This document shows positions 10,801-23,119 of a stretch of DNA of 64,000 nt, piece after piece. The notes below the pieces were generated by a model. The model ran no database searches. It was not told the origin of the DNA and was given only the letters and a program-made list of their open reading frames with translations. Numbering within the stretch: the stretch's first letter is position 1; every line of letters begins with the position of its first letter. The translations under genes were made by a program, and so were the position numbers. The stretch is from Rutpela maculata (Eukaryota > Arthropoda > Insecta > Coleoptera > Cerambycidae), in NCBI GenBank assembly GCA_936432065.2, contig OW386292.2, forward strand, positions 136,353,460-136,417,459. Reading direction: 5' to 3'.

Positions 10801-11662
10801 TAATTCAGTTTTGGTGATAAATATCAATTAACCCTTGCACTGCTCAAGACGAGTATACTCGCCAACGGGTTAACTGCTCCAGACGAGATAACTCACGGTT
10901 CAAAATTAAATAGGATCTGACTGCTCTAGCTGGATTTTCTCGCGGTGTACAGGTTTATGGGTGGGAATCGGCTGACTGCAATCGCGCTGCAATTTTTTTT
11001 TTTTTTTACCATAATACCATATCAAAATAATTCGTTTAGTTTGTATACGTTATGATTTATGATTTTTTTCAAAATTACATGCTTTATTGTGACAAACTTT
11101 TTTTTTAACCGAAAAAAAGAAATTAAAAAAAAATACTCCTTCGAACCATACTGGTCCAGACAACTATACTTGCTAGCAGCAAAATAATTGCGCGCAGCAC
11201 CAGCCACGGCATTTGGGCCGTCCGCAGCAATTTAAAAATTACTGCATATTCAATTTAAACCAAAACAATAATTTCTTAAATAAAAATAAGAAATAAGAAT
11301 ACGCAGACACAGATTTCAAATGATTCTAATTGGAGGGAAATAATTTAACCAATAATAGACAACTTATGCTTAGACTGTAACTACGATGCCAAATTGTGTA
11401 TTTACTTTACATTATTTTACCTATAACACTTCTATTTTTCTCAATATCTTGAATATCAATGAATATTATATACATGTATTTAGAAGGCATTAAAAGGTAT
11501 TTATATTTGTTATTATTTAAAAGTTATCTTAAAAATGTAAACAAAACTGAGTATTATGTGGCAACATTTATATTGGCAGAGATATATTGGTTAGATTTAT
11601 TTGTTGTTTGTTTATATGGCATTTGATTTTGTTATTTTATACTTTATCAATAAACTATTAAG

Positions 11663-12551
11663 ATGGAGTTGAATTTTGTGAAAGAAGATTCGTCCAATTT
11701 GCCCAAAGTTGATGATGACTTGATAGATTCTTTCTATAACAAAATTTGGATTTTTGAAGGTATGGAATAAAAAATATTAGAAGCTTGCCACCAAGTTCTT
11801 CGAATATCAATTTTTTCAGAACAGTTACAAATTTTCTTTTTTTCCGAAGCACTTATATTTGTGTTTCCACAACTTTTTATAAAGTACCTTTTAAATGACA
11901 TTATCTATTATTCGTAAATTACAGCAAATACCTTGATGAAAGAAACTGAAATGCTTCAAATCAACACGACGTTAAAACACAGGTTAGAACACATCTGTCA
12001 TTTCGTCATGTGACTAGCCGTTGACATTGTTGTCATGTTTTGCAAATCTAATTGGCATTAAAAATTATTTAAAATATTTAATAATTCACGCCTATTATTA
12101 TTATTATTTATATGAGAAAATTAAATAAATACAATCGCAGTTATGTGCAGTCATATCTGTGAATTTTTCAATGTCAGTTTTTACATTTGTTATAAATCGA
12201 AATAATTCCCATCGAATGGTGTAAAAAAAGTAAAAAAACAGAAGTACATACGTTTTTTTCTGGATTAACATTATTCAAATACCTTACTTATGACGTTTCA
12301 CAATCAATGTCAGTTATTTATAACCTATATGATAATAAAAAAATCTTAATTCCAAAAAGACTGATTCACTCCACTCAATATTAGTAAAAACTGGATTACT
12401 TTATTTTTCAAGTGTACGGGATTTCATTGCATTAGAAGTGTACATTGATTTGGAACATGGGGAACATGTTTCTCCCTTTCTGATCAGACTGAACTTGTGT
12501 TGCAAATACAATACTGCATTTATCATCTTTAATTTCAGTGACACAAGATAA
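11663..12551 (+). CDS. Possible tiny three-exon gene or captured gene fragment
   Basis: A conceptual join of 11663-11759, 11925-11982 and 12539-12551 gives a 55-residue open frame. Exon 1 starts ATGGAGTTG and ends GAAG|gtatgg (phase 1). Exon 2 follows acag and ends CACAG|gttaga (phase 2). A third acceptor tttcag precedes 12539. The peptide begins MELNFVKEDSSNLPKVDDDL and is acidic then helical (TLMKETEMLQINTTLKH). I do not recognise it. The phases join, but the last exon gives only a few residues before a stop, and another frame there (TQDKYNKLKQQ) looks more protein-like, so an exon may be missing. Exons 1 and 2 lie between the arms of the Tc1-type element, so this may be a captured fragment. 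Confidence 0.2.
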
Positions 12552-12559
12552 ATATAACA

Positions 12560-12996
12560 AGCTGAAACAACAGTGAAATGCACTCTACTTTAGTATAAAT
12601 GGACAATGCACATTGTGGAGCTCAAAAAAACACTATAGATATATTAAATAATGTTTATTATAATATAATACAACAATATTAGATAAGGAGATTGATATGT
12701 TATGTACATTTCGATTCACAATGTATCTTAGATCTGGACTAAAGTAAAAAGTATAATGCAGGTTTTGCACCCAATATATATTTCCACATTCTTCCACAAG
12801 TTGTCATAAAGTATAAAAGTCAAGAAAATATATCATTTAATAAATGCAAGGCACCAAATACAATAATGAAAATATATATACAGCCGAGATGTTGCCAAGG
12901 AACTTGATATTACGGGTTTCCCATACTATCTAAAACAATGCTTTTAATACTGTTTTTTATGACAGACGGACTTATACACAGAGTTGCCAACAGTAC
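12560..12996. other. AT-rich intergenic stretch, nothing recognised
   Basis: No supported open frame, inverted repeat or RNA gene is visible here. Confidence 0.4.
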
Positions 12997-14274
12997 ACTC
13001 AAAGAAATAGTATGGGTAAATTCAACAAAAAAAAATGGTTAACTAACAATATCGTTAATTTTGTTAAACTAAAAATATTGATGGTATTTTTAAACAAGAG
13101 GTGATTGTTATTTTAATTAATAAAAAGTTGTCGTACAACAAAACAAACGTTAACTTAAAAAAATAGATGAATAAGACTATTATTTTTTTCGTCTGACTAT
13201 TATTTTGTTGAATTCTGTCAAATTAAACTAGATAATAGTATATTTTATTTTTAACTATTGTCGAATTGTAATTGTAAACCCAGTAGCAGTTTGCTCTACT
13301 ATTATAGTTGACAGATAAACCAATATTATTGTAAAGTTAACCCGCAGTTCTGTTTACATAAACATAACATTGTTCTGCAATTCATTTTGATGAATTAAGA
13401 CGTCGCGTCAGCGCTTTTGTTTGCAAATAGTATGGGTTAAATCAATCAAAAAAATAGTATATATATTGTTCATTTTGTTAAATTGAAGTATATTTAATAG
13501 TATTTTTAAACAAAAGGTGATTGTCACACAACAAAATAAACATTAACTTAAAAAATAGGTGCATAAGACTATAATTTATTCATCTTACTAATAATTTGTT
13601 GAATTTTGTCAAATGAAACTAGATAAATAGTAGACTTTATTTTTAAATATTATCGAATTGTAATTCTAACCCAGAATTAATTCGCTGTATTATTGTACTT
13701 GGTAGACAAACCAATATTATTGTCGTCTTCTAGAAGTTCTAAAAGAATTACCATAAAATTTGCTTGCTTACCACGTAGTCTATTACAGAAATTATTCCCA
13801 GATAACGCCATACAAATCACTGACAATAATCAATCATGCATTATCTTATACTCTTATGAATTTATAGAAAATTAATAACATGATTGCAATGTTCAAATTC
13901 TCTCAGGGATCATCGATATATTTGGATGGATCTTATAAACGATCTCTAATCTTTGGTTTGGGTGGTCTGATATCTCAATACTGAGATTTTGGCTAACCAA
14001 AAAAAACTTCATCATACAATAAAGTGTAGATCAACCTAAAAATTAGTTGGTGAACAAAAAACAAAGTCGTACTATTTAATCGTAGACCAAATTGAAAATG
14101 GTTAGTGAACATAAAAAAATGTCATTGTACTATTTAATTTGTTACAAGAAGATATGATTATTAAACTACTATTTGTTTACGAAAACAAATAAAGTTGTAT
14201 GACTATTCTTTTCTGATTGATTTAACTATGAAACTAGATAGGCCCGATTTCATATGCTCTTTTTCTTAGAGTGT
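12997..14274. mobile_element. Putative TIR element with TACACTCwAAGAAA ends
   Basis: TACACTCAAAGAAA at 12997 is mirrored at 14261-14274 with one mismatch. The interior is AT-rich and made of repeated blocks, with no transposase. No target duplication was found, so the boundaries are tentative. Confidence 0.4.
13005..13725 (+). repeat. Direct duplication of a ~300-bp AT-rich block
   Basis: 13010-13335 and 13430-13725 share, in the same order, AATAGTATGGGT, AGGTGATTGT, AACGTTAACTTAAAA or close variants, TTTGTTGAATT, TATCGAATTGTAATT and AAACCAATATTATTG. The copies look about 80% identical, so the duplication is old. Confidence 0.7.
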
Positions 14275-14299
14275 ATTAGGGTAATTTACTCATAATAAT

Positions 14300-14930
14300 A
14301 TACCAACGGAATTTACCAAACAAATAAATTACCAAGGTTGGTACAAATCAGAAATAATAGGAAAATTACCAGACGATTAAATTTTGCAACTATAGAAATT
14401 GTCGGGAAGAACGTAAGAAATTTGATTGAAGGGGAAACCCGTATACTCAAGTAATACTTTTGACACACCTCACAATAAATTTGAGGAATACCAGGAAAAA
14501 TTCAGTATATGAAAACTTGACAAGCTTCTTTTATAAAGAAACAAGCCATCAACAACATGCATATGTCAAAGGTATAACCTCAATTTATAAAATCGGCAGG
14601 TATATGTTATTGATACTCAACATAGCAAAAATCTTATACTGAATTTTTCCAGATTTCCTCATAAAGTACACAGAATATGAAAAGTTTAATCACATTTGCT
14701 CTACTGGTACTTGTGCCAGGCATAACTGGACATAGATACTCTCTATCTTTGTTCATAACGTTATTAATTTTGCATTCTTTTAGAATTCAATTAGATACAC
14801 AAACTGTCAAAGCAATTTGAGAACGATTGAAACTAATGACAAGTAGTGTGATAGTAAATAACAGAAACAAATTTGTGGGCATTAGGTATAAAGTTAAAGT
14901 CACTAAATTTGGTTATTTGAAGCCTTATGT
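14300..14930. other. Intergenic stretch, nothing recognised
   Basis: AT-rich, with only short open frames without recognisable motifs. No mirrored ends or RNA-gene signatures seen. Confidence 0.4.
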
Positions 14931-15097
14931 ATTAGTCCAGTCAACGGAGCGCTAAAATGACTAAAATCTCTAATTTGAGTGCTAATGAATGGATTTTGAT
15001 GAAACATTGTGCAATTTGTTTGTAATGACGTTAATAAAATAAAAAAGTTGAAAAAAAAAGATTAGAGTAGGAAATGATCGTGAAAAACTGCCCTTAA

Positions 15098-15300
15098 CAG
15101 CGTTACCACATTTGGTAGATTTTTATTTCTTTTTAGTAGAATTTTAAGGATTTTTGTAAAATTTGGTAGGTAAAATTTGCTTGCAGATTTCTGATAATTA
15201 TTATCAGAAATCTACCAGCAAATTTTACCTACCAAACTTTAAAAAAACCCTTAAAATTCTACTAAAAAGAAATAAAAATCTACCAAATGTGGTAACGCTG
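15098..15300. mobile_element. Near-perfect palindromic hAT-type MITE, 203 bp, TSD GCCCTTAA
   Basis: The ends are CAGCGTTACCACATTTGG and its reverse complement, and almost the whole length folds on itself. The flanks 15090-15097 and 15301-15308 are both GCCCTTAA. Confidence 0.92.
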
Positions 15301-15469
15301 GCCCTTAACTCTGAAAATTAGCAAGTTACAAAAAAATTCCAAGATACAAAAAATTAAGGGGGCAACCGCTGGCGAAATTTTGTACACTCAATACCTCTTC
15401 TAGAAAAATACCCTTTATTTCCCCTAATTCCTCAAATACCTTTATTTCCTCCTAATACCGTAATATTTT

Positions 15470-16290
15470 CTAGGTTATCTCGGGAACGGTGCACTTTTTG
15501 ATAAAAATACCTACATACAAAATTGTTCCTTATAAAATTCTCTATCAAAAATGTCTACACTTTTTTCCTAAAATTAATAGTACCGTGGGAAATAAGGCGC
15601 ACACATAAGGGTTGGTTCCGGTCAACACAATAAATTGTAATCTTTACTATAATCTACTTTAAAGTTCAATACTTAAAGCTAAAGCAGTAGCTACTAAAGT
15701 CCTCCTAAAATTATAATAAATTCCTCTCATTCCTATAAAATAACGCGATTTTTGATGAAGCGAGAATACTGTATACCGGGTCGCTCAGCCGATAAGGATG
15801 GGACAGGAATGGATTTTTTTCAAATTTGGTGTAGTAATATGGGATATAATTTCCAATTATATAATGTATAGAACCAAAATGGCCGACTTCCGGTTTCGAT
15901 TTTACCCGAAAGTGGATTTAAAATACCTGGTTTGTTCATAAAATCCCGCATATTGGCAGCCCTGAAGAGTAACAGCGTTTACAGCAAGCTCTAAAATAAT
16001 GCAGTGAGGGTCGTCTGAGATGTAGTGGGAGAAATTTTTTACATTGTGATGGTGTATAGATATTTATATTTTTTTGCGTAAAGACAGCTTTGGAAATAGC
16101 CATACGGATATTCAGCGAATTATATGACCTGCGCTGATTACATTTGCGTCTCATTTACCAAAGTACTATTAATTTTAGGAAAAAAGTTTAGAGAAGTTTT
16201 TTATAGAGAATTTTATAAGGAATAATTCTGTATATAGGTTTTTTTATGGAAAAATGCACCGTTCCAGAAATAATGGGGGTGGAAACGACG
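15470..16290. repeat. Inverted repeat of ~130-bp arms nested in element B
   Basis: 15480-15595 (GGAACGGTGCACTTTTT, TCCTTATAAAATTCTCTAT, CCTAAAATTAATAGTAC) is mirrored by 16165-16280. The ~560-bp middle has no supported gene. It is probably a non-autonomous DNA element that landed inside element B. Confidence 0.6.
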
Positions 16291-16379
16291 TCCTCTAGGG
16301 GATGAAGCACGCAATTTTTGAAACGTTATGAACTTTGTCATTAAACAAAATTGTAATATATTAATATTACAATTTTAGC

Positions 16380-16890
16380 TGTTATTACTGAAGTATTACA
16401 AGACATCGTGCAAAGTTTTAATAATGAAAAAGCTAGTCATGGAGAAATTGTAGAGTTAGGAAAGCGATTTGTTCTAGCTCTATACAACTCTACCTCAGCA
16501 GAAAAAAGTCTAGATGTATACAGATTCATTTTTAACAAACTTGTTGGTAAAGCGAACAATACTGTAATATTATCAAAACTACCAACAACTTCTGCTGCTG
16601 CTCGGCAACACTCATATCGCGTTTTTTACCAAATTCAAACATGGAAAAACGTTGCGCTAGAAACTACTGATTGGGAGTGGAAAAAAGTTGGCGGTATATT
16701 AACCCGAACTATGACAACAAAGGAACCGGCTCCCGAATCTGTTAAAACACTAATTCCTTGTTCATGCAAATTAGGGTGCGAAAACAGGTGCAGTTGCAGA
16801 AGAGCAGACTTACGTTCCTCCACAATGTGTTACCATTACCACGGACAAGCATGCATGAATGTCGAATCTATGGAAGACGATGAAGATTAA
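16380..16890 (+). pseudogene. C-terminal part of a TE-associated protein with a Cys-rich tail, copy 1
   Basis: The open frame encodes about 165 residues and stops at TAA 16888-16890. It starts after TTTTAG, which may be a splice acceptor. Readable blocks are ELGKRFVLALYNS, LPTTSAAARQHSYRVFYQIQ, TWKNVALETTDWEWKK and a tail with CSCKLGCENRCSCRRADL and then C-x11-C residues. The tail resembles CXC (tesmin/TSO1-like) Cys clusters; that likeness is by eye. The N-terminal part, including a GCDTT motif seen in the paralogue at 58.6 kb, is missing. Presence inside a foldback and a second copy 42 kb away indicate a mobile-element gene. Function unknown. Confidence 0.55.
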
Positions 16891-17189
16891 TTAACATAGG
16901 TAACCTTTTGATAATTAGTGGATTCGGCCTACAGGGGACACCACAAGAGTAAAAACGTCTTATTTTGGGCCAAAAAAAGATAAATATGTAGTTTTCTTAT
17001 TCATGTTTGACCCAATTCTACAAGTTACGGAACCTGTGATAGAAACAGGTGGTGTTGTCTACCTCTTCCGATAATTTCCTACTCTAAATCTTTTTTTCAA
17101 CTTTTTTATTAACGTCATTACAAACATATTGCACAAGGTTTCATCAAAATCCATTCATTAGTATTCATTAGGTTGACTGGACAAATCAA

Positions 17190-18300
17190 ATTTTTTTGTG
17201 CCTTGTGTTGTGGTGTTTATGTTTATGTTTAGAAATCACTAAACATCAAAAATACGATTTTTACGATTCTTTTGTGGAAATACAATGAAAAACAATCGTT
17301 GAAATCGCATTCTTCATGTTAATTTCATACGACTAGATGTTATAACTGGGAGAGATTTCTGTAGGAAGTTTCGTGCTCTGCCTAATTGCTTAAAACTGGA
17401 AAAGATTGAAACCAAAGTTTTGGAGTAATCTTTGACGTTAAATAATGTACATTTTGGAAAATAACAAAGAAAAAAGACGTACCTTTCTCCAGTTATGCTC
17501 CGCCTTAACGTACACCTTAGTAAAAAGAATCGTTTACTGCTGCTTAACTACAAATACATTGAACAAATCCGACATCCAACCACAAAGGTGGGTACACAAG
17601 TTACACAGATATAATTTAAAAATATATATATTCAATACGTCAATAAGAGATACGGTGATATTTTATATTATAATAAACTTTAGCATCATAAAATATAGTA
17701 GAATTAACAAACAGCACAGTAAAAATATATCTGTAACATTTAATAGTATATGATTTCATAACGTTCATAGGGCAGTAGAAAAGAATAATACAATTCTTGT
17801 CAACATCGGGATATTCTATGCATGTTCACGGTACCTTACTGCAGTATCTTAAGTATCGCTTATGTTCAATTGCTATCTGTATCAGAGGGTTTGTTAATCG
17901 AGGTGTATTATTTCGTTTTTTGAGACAAAAGATAAAAGTTTTGAATATGATTTATACACTTTGTCCCGTTATTATTAGAGATAGAGGAATGGTTAAATGG
18001 AAAAATTTAATGACCATTTCGATGGCCTTTCCAAATCTGACAAAAGTTAAATTAGTAGTATTTTCTGGTAATATATTTACTTATTCTATTTTATAGAACT
18101 TTTACAATGTAAGGAATTCGCATTTGCATTCAATTATTATTATAATTATCCTCATTCCAGATAATGTGAGAATTATTTCAAATCTATATCTTTGAGCGCG
18201 AGCGCACACCCTGACATTTTAGGAGCATCTTTCGAGAAAAAGTGCATTGCAAATATATTGAAAAACTTGTCCTCTGACAAGCTTTAGAAGAATTAGAAGG
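17190..18300. other. Intergenic stretch with unrecognised short open frames
   Basis: Open frames at 17445-17753 and 17797-18096 give about 100-residue peptides of low complexity, rich in I, Y and K as expected from AT-rich noncoding DNA. I see no motif or splice structure to support them. Confidence 0.4.
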
Positions 18301-18304
18301 GTAG

Positions 18305-19023
18305 TAGACTAGTTCACAAGTTCAAACACATGTTAATTCTTGACAAAGCTCGTAAAAATATGAGTGAGGGCTCAATTGGATTCGGAATGACGTCTAGAAA
18401 AATGTGCAAAAGTTTCAAACCCGCACATAAACAATTGAAAAAGTTATAAACAAATTAAGATTGAAAAAATAATGAGAGTTTCGTTTTTTGCAAATAACTC
18501 GAAAACTATTAATATTTAAGAAATTAAAAAAAAAAGATTCTTAAAGAGGAATAAATTTCCAATAAAAAAGTCCCGACTCGCAGAACTCTATCTCTATTAT
18601 TAAAAATTTTAATTTAATGTTGAAAATACGCTGTTACGATGCTCTGAAATCAGCCGCAACAAGTAAAAACATTTTTTTATGTTATTAAATATTAATTTAG
18701 AAATTTTAAAAAATTATGGTACTATTTAGACACTTAAAGGAACAATATCCCATTGGAAAAAAATTTTTTCGCTTCGTGGAGACCTTATATGTCAACTATA
18801 CTTTATGAGATTATGACATTGCGATGTTTTTAATTGGTATAGTCTATTAGTTATTAATTATTGAAGCTAACAAAAAACTAAAAAATGAAAAAGAGAGGTT
18901 GAATATTTTTTTTTGTTGTCTATGGGGTTTTTAATGATGTTAGTTTATGATTTTGAGTATTTTAACACAATTTTATTGGACAAGTTCCCTACTAACACGT
19001 GTTTGAACTTGTGAATTAGACTA
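18305..19023. mobile_element. TIR element, ~720 bp (CACAAGTTCAAACACrTGTTA ends)
   Basis: TAGACTAGTTCACAAGTTC at the left is mirrored at 18992-19023 over about 30 bp with few mismatches. The interior is AT-rich and noncoding. A 3-bp TAG repeat flanks it, which is too short to be convincing. Confidence 0.55.
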
Positions 19024-19029
19024 TAGTAC

Positions 19030-19690
19030 AATAATAAGGTTTTTCAGATAAACATGATTATACACTTTTTTGTTATGGGCGCCTAATCTAAAAACTTTGA
19101 TCTAGCCATTCAACTATTCAACAGACATAGAACATCCTTCTTTATATTTTTTCGCTGCTAGATTGATCACATTTGTTTGCCAAGGAAAACATCTACAAAC
19201 AGTGCATCGTATATATTTCTTTCTCTTTTATAAAATAAATATTTTACATATATACACATAAATTAAGGTTGTGTAGTGCGTCTTTAGTTCACCCAAATGA
19301 AAATTTGATTAGACTCCAAAGAGGAGTGTTTCCGATTTTGATCTATCACTATCAAACGGAAAGTATTTAAAAAATTTTAAATACCACTTTGAGAAATCGT
19401 CCACCATTTTATTTTTAGGACAATATTGGGTTAGTATTTAAATGATCTAGAAGCATTATCCAATATCGAGCACTGAATTATAACAAGTGGTTAGGATCTG
19501 TTGCTTTCTCCATATTTTCACCCTGCTAAATATGAATATCAGAATGCCACGGTCCTCAGATAATCGGTGAATGAATAACAAAATTATTTATGATTTTGAC
19601 AAAATTTTATTCATTGAGCTCGTCCAAACTCAACTCTCAAAAAGTAGACCTTAAACTAATTTAAAGTAAGGCCACACTAAAGCAGCAGTT
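19030..19690. other. Intergenic stretch, nothing recognised
   Basis: No inverted repeats, open frames or RNA-gene signatures that I can support. Confidence 0.4.
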
Positions 19691-20869
19691 GATTCCTAAA
19701 GTCTGTTCGCTGATAGAATCCCAGTCGTAGAGTGTAAGGAATACCGGAGCTCTATCCTTACTTGTCTTTATTGAAATATTGTTTGTAACCTAATCTGTAC
19801 CATAGGTTTGTGGTCAAGTTATGACGACGTGTGGCATTTCTATTGTTCGACAGCAAACCAATTTGAGTAACTCATGTCGTCATCGAATACGGCTGGCGAT
19901 TCCAGAGGCGGGGCGATTTTCTCGGAAGTCACTTATTTCAATTAGTGCCTAAGAGGGAAATGTTAGTCTTGTTCTATTGTTAAAATAGTAAACATGCGTC
20001 CTGGTGAATTTTTAACTCTGCAATCACAGCAGTTAGTTTTGAATTTGTTGGAATATTTTCAAAAGTAGAGCAGCGATTTCGTAAGTCTATCGTGTCGTTT
20101 TTTTTTTTGGCGTAGAACCAGGTCAAACATGTTAGGTTCCTTTGAGTATGTCACCAGGCATATGAAATCATATTTTACGACATTTTTTTGTGGTCTCGAA
20201 CTTTTTAAATCAATAAAAAGTGAAAAAAATGTATTTTTAAAGAAAATTGTTTTTTTTTGTTTCCACCGCCATATCTTTAAAACTATTAAAGGTATCGAAA
20301 TTTGTTTTGTATCAAATTAAAGGTCACACTGTAGCGCTTTTATCAATATAAACGGTTTGGGTATAATTCGCACTTTCATTTCTCTAAAAATCAGATAAAC
20401 TAAAAATATATATTTTATGTATTGAAATCTTCACCAATCGATAAACTTTTTTATTTTTGAAAATATTTACATACATGCAGCGAAGAAAATAAAGCCTAAT
20501 AATCACAAAAGTTTTTGAAACAATATATTTTTTGCTAAAGTGTACCGTTTGGCAACAGCGATTTTTTTTATCAGCGCTAAATGCGAAATTGGGACGCAAT
20601 TAATACACCTCGCATGCTAGTTACAGTAACTAGAGGTTTTAACTTCGGAATAATGTCATATTGAACGGATTTCGTTCATTTTTTGCAGTATAATAGTAAA
20701 TGCTCCACAGAAAAGTTTCTATATTGTGCGGGGGCTTGCTAATTTATAGGGGGTGGATTCCACCCCCTCTCAGGGGGTGGCACTTAAAAAATATATGTTT
20801 ATTGGAGCTGAAATAGAATCAAATTTTAAGAAGAAAAGGTTCTATGCAATTTTTCACATAAATTGATAG

Positions 20870-22140
20870 TTTTCAAGTTATAACGACTTCCAAATTGCGA
20901 TTTTAGCTTTAAAAAAAGGTATTTCCATACGGCTTTCGTCAAGTTTCTCGAAAAGTATTACTTTATCGGAAAAATGTTACAGACCAATTACAGAAAGTAC
21001 AACTGGGAATTAATTATATTTTTTGTTTATTGATGTAGGATTAATAATTTAGGAGATATTTAAGTTTATATTTGGTAGTGTTCCGAAATTAAATTTAAAG
21101 TTTAAAATGCACTTTTTTCTAGCAAGTGCTTTAAATGAGCAAAAAAATTTGAGCAGGTAATGCTACATCTTAACGAAAACCTGTATTTGAGATAATTTTT
21201 CTAAATTACTGGCTAATTAGATTAACAAAATGGCGACCTTTTTATATAAAAAAAGTATAAATACGCACATTTTTCCGTCATAACTTCTTTATTTCTTATG
21301 CTACAGGAACGAGTAAAAAAAAATTTGAAATCGCAATTAATTGTCTTTAATTTCATTTCTTAGCATGCGTGACGTAGGTGTCACGATTTCTGAAATATTT
21401 AACATTTAAACTGCATTTTTCGTCTTATAAACGTTCGGACGCCATTTGTAAACTTTCATATCTCCGAAACTATTAAATCTATGTAAATAAATTAACAAGC
21501 GAAATTCATTATCAGTTTATGAGCTTTATTTTTGGTATCTACCCATTTTTCAATAAAACTAATATTTATTGAGATATTTGGAAAAGGAAAAAAAAATACG
21601 TTTCATCGAAAATACCTTTATAGTTTAAACTGTATTTTTTTCTAAAGCAAGTGCTGTATACAAACCAAAAAAATTGAGCATCTACGTCATGCTATATATT
21701 AATGAGGAACTGTGTTTGAAATTCCGTTTTTTAATTACTGGCTAATTACAGTAACAAAATGACGACGTTAAAAAAATCTGTAGACGCACATTGCTTCGGT
21801 CATAACTTCTTTGTTTTTTATGCTACAGAAACAAATTAAAAAACAGTTGAAAGCTTAATTAATAACATATTTTTCTACCTATTAGCACCCTTGACGTAGG
21901 TGTCACAGTTTCTGCGATATTTAACTCTCACTCTAAATAATTATCTTATGAACACTTGGATGCCAAATGTAAACTTAAATATCTCCGAAATTATTAATCC
22001 TACATCAATAAACAAAAAATATAATTAATTCCCAGTTTGTACTTTCTGTAATTGGTGTGCAACATTTTTTCGATAAAGTAATACTTTTCGAGATACTTGA
22101 CGAAAGCCGTTTGGAATTAGGTATTTATATCTACCTACGT
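20870..22140. repeat. Complex repeat: ~180-bp inverted ends plus a ~525-bp direct duplication
   Basis: 20925-21090 (GGCTTTCGTCAAGTTTCTCG, TTGATGTAGGATTAATAATT) is mirrored by 21965-22120. Inside, a block with GCAAGTGCT, TTACTGGCTAATTA, GTCATAACTTCTTT and TGACGTAGGTGTCAC at about 21116-21440 recurs in direct orientation at about 21640-21960. No coding capacity. Confidence 0.65.
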
Positions 22141-22479
22141 CTTTTTATTATTAAAAGGAGACTATTTAATATTTTTTGTACAGTTTCTTAATATTAACAA
22201 CATATGATCAATACTACTGTACAATATATGAAATATTGAACAATCATATTGATCCCCTAGATCTTTTGATCACTACTGGTTTTGTACCTATTGATATAAG
22301 TTAAACTGTTGCATACACCCCGACCGGAACCGTCAGATCGTTGCAGTCGGCAGGCTTGCTACAGCCGAGCGCACAAGAATATGACTTTGGCCCGTTAAAA
22401 AAAATCGCTGACTCAATACTATCAACGGGACTTAAAAAATTTTTATCCTAAAAACTTTTTTCAACTTGAGGCTTTAAAA

Positions 22480-23060
22480 ATCGATGAAACGACTAAGAAA
22501 AATAGCTAAAAACGATAAAGAAAATGTGGAACCTCAAGCTTTGGTTAAACAGAATCGTAAAAAGTCCAAAACAGAGTTACTCGATGCTGTAAAATATTAA
22601 ATAAAAAATGTTATTTACGATATGGTGTCTGATCATAAACATATTTCTTTAGCTATCCTTTTAGAAGAGCAATAGTTGATATTGGCCGTACCAGTTTATA
22701 TAAAGTGATCAAAAAATTAAGCTTTTCCTTTAAAAGAAAAAGATGACAATAGAAAAGTACTGTGTGAAAGACCACAAATTTATCTAAAATAGAGTTTTTA
22801 CGCAAATACGTAAAAAATTTGAAAAGTAATGACGCCAAAGACGTGTTCTTAGACGAAACTTGGATCTTTAGCAGAGAAGGATTAAAACATTCTTGACAAG
22901 ATTATTCCAATAAATCGAAAAAGCGTCGTACAGCTACAAAAGGTAAAAGATTTATAGTTGTACATGCAGGATCTATTCATGGTTTCGCTGAAGATGCGAG
23001 TTTAGTTTTCTCCACTAAGAATTAGTCAGCAGATTACCATGACAACATGACAGAGGCTGA
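22480..23060 (+). pseudogene. Tc1/IS630-like transposase relic
   Basis: Scattered frames read RTSLYKVIKKLSFSFKRK, KDVFLDETWIFSREGLKHS, then KGKRFIVVHAGSIHGFAED and SADYHDNM. The LDETW block is typical of the first catalytic Asp region, and HAGSxxGF and DYHDxM blocks follow it in a group of DDE transposases common in insects. The downstream catalytic residues are missing because the sequence passes directly into Transib coding sequence near 23075. Many stops. Confidence 0.5.
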
Positions 23061-23119
23061 CAGAGACTTTTGCTGGGGTTACAAAATCCAAGCATTAAAG
23101 GGATTCCAGTTTATTTGCG

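Larger units (their letters stand above)
9396..12440. mobile_element. Tc1-type element with ~250-bp inverted repeats, containing nested insertions
   Basis: 9396-9640 and about 12165-12440 are inverted copies (shared CCCGTACACTTGAAAAAT and TTATTATCATATAGGTTATA), each flanked by TA. A Tc1-type transposase relic lies inside. At 3.0 kb it is longer than a typical 1.6-1.7-kb Tc1 element. The excess is explained partly by element A with a MITE inside it (9715-10100) and by about 1.3 kb of unrelated sequence after the transposase (10800-12150). The two arms could alternatively belong to separate insertions. Confidence 0.6.
14935..17182. mobile_element. Foldback element B, copy 1 (AGTCCAGTCAAC ends)
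   Basis: AGTCCAGTCAAC at the left is mirrored by GTTGACTGGAC at the right. The following ~140 bp (TGGATTTTGATGAAAC, GTAATGACGTTAATAAAA, GATTAGAGTAGGAAATGATC) are also mirrored at 17040-17182. The interior holds a nested hAT MITE, a second inverted repeat (about 15470-16290) and the C-terminal part of a Cys-rich gene. No clear target duplication. Confidence 0.75.

Noticed and set aside
10828..10960. TTAA followed by CCCTTGCACTGCTC, resembling a piggyBac end
   Set aside because: No mirrored right end with TTAA was found, and the CTGCTCnAGACGAG repeats there could be an unrelated minisatellite.
17445..18096. Two ~100-codon open frames
   Set aside because: Low-complexity composition as expected of AT-rich noncoding DNA, and no splice or family support.
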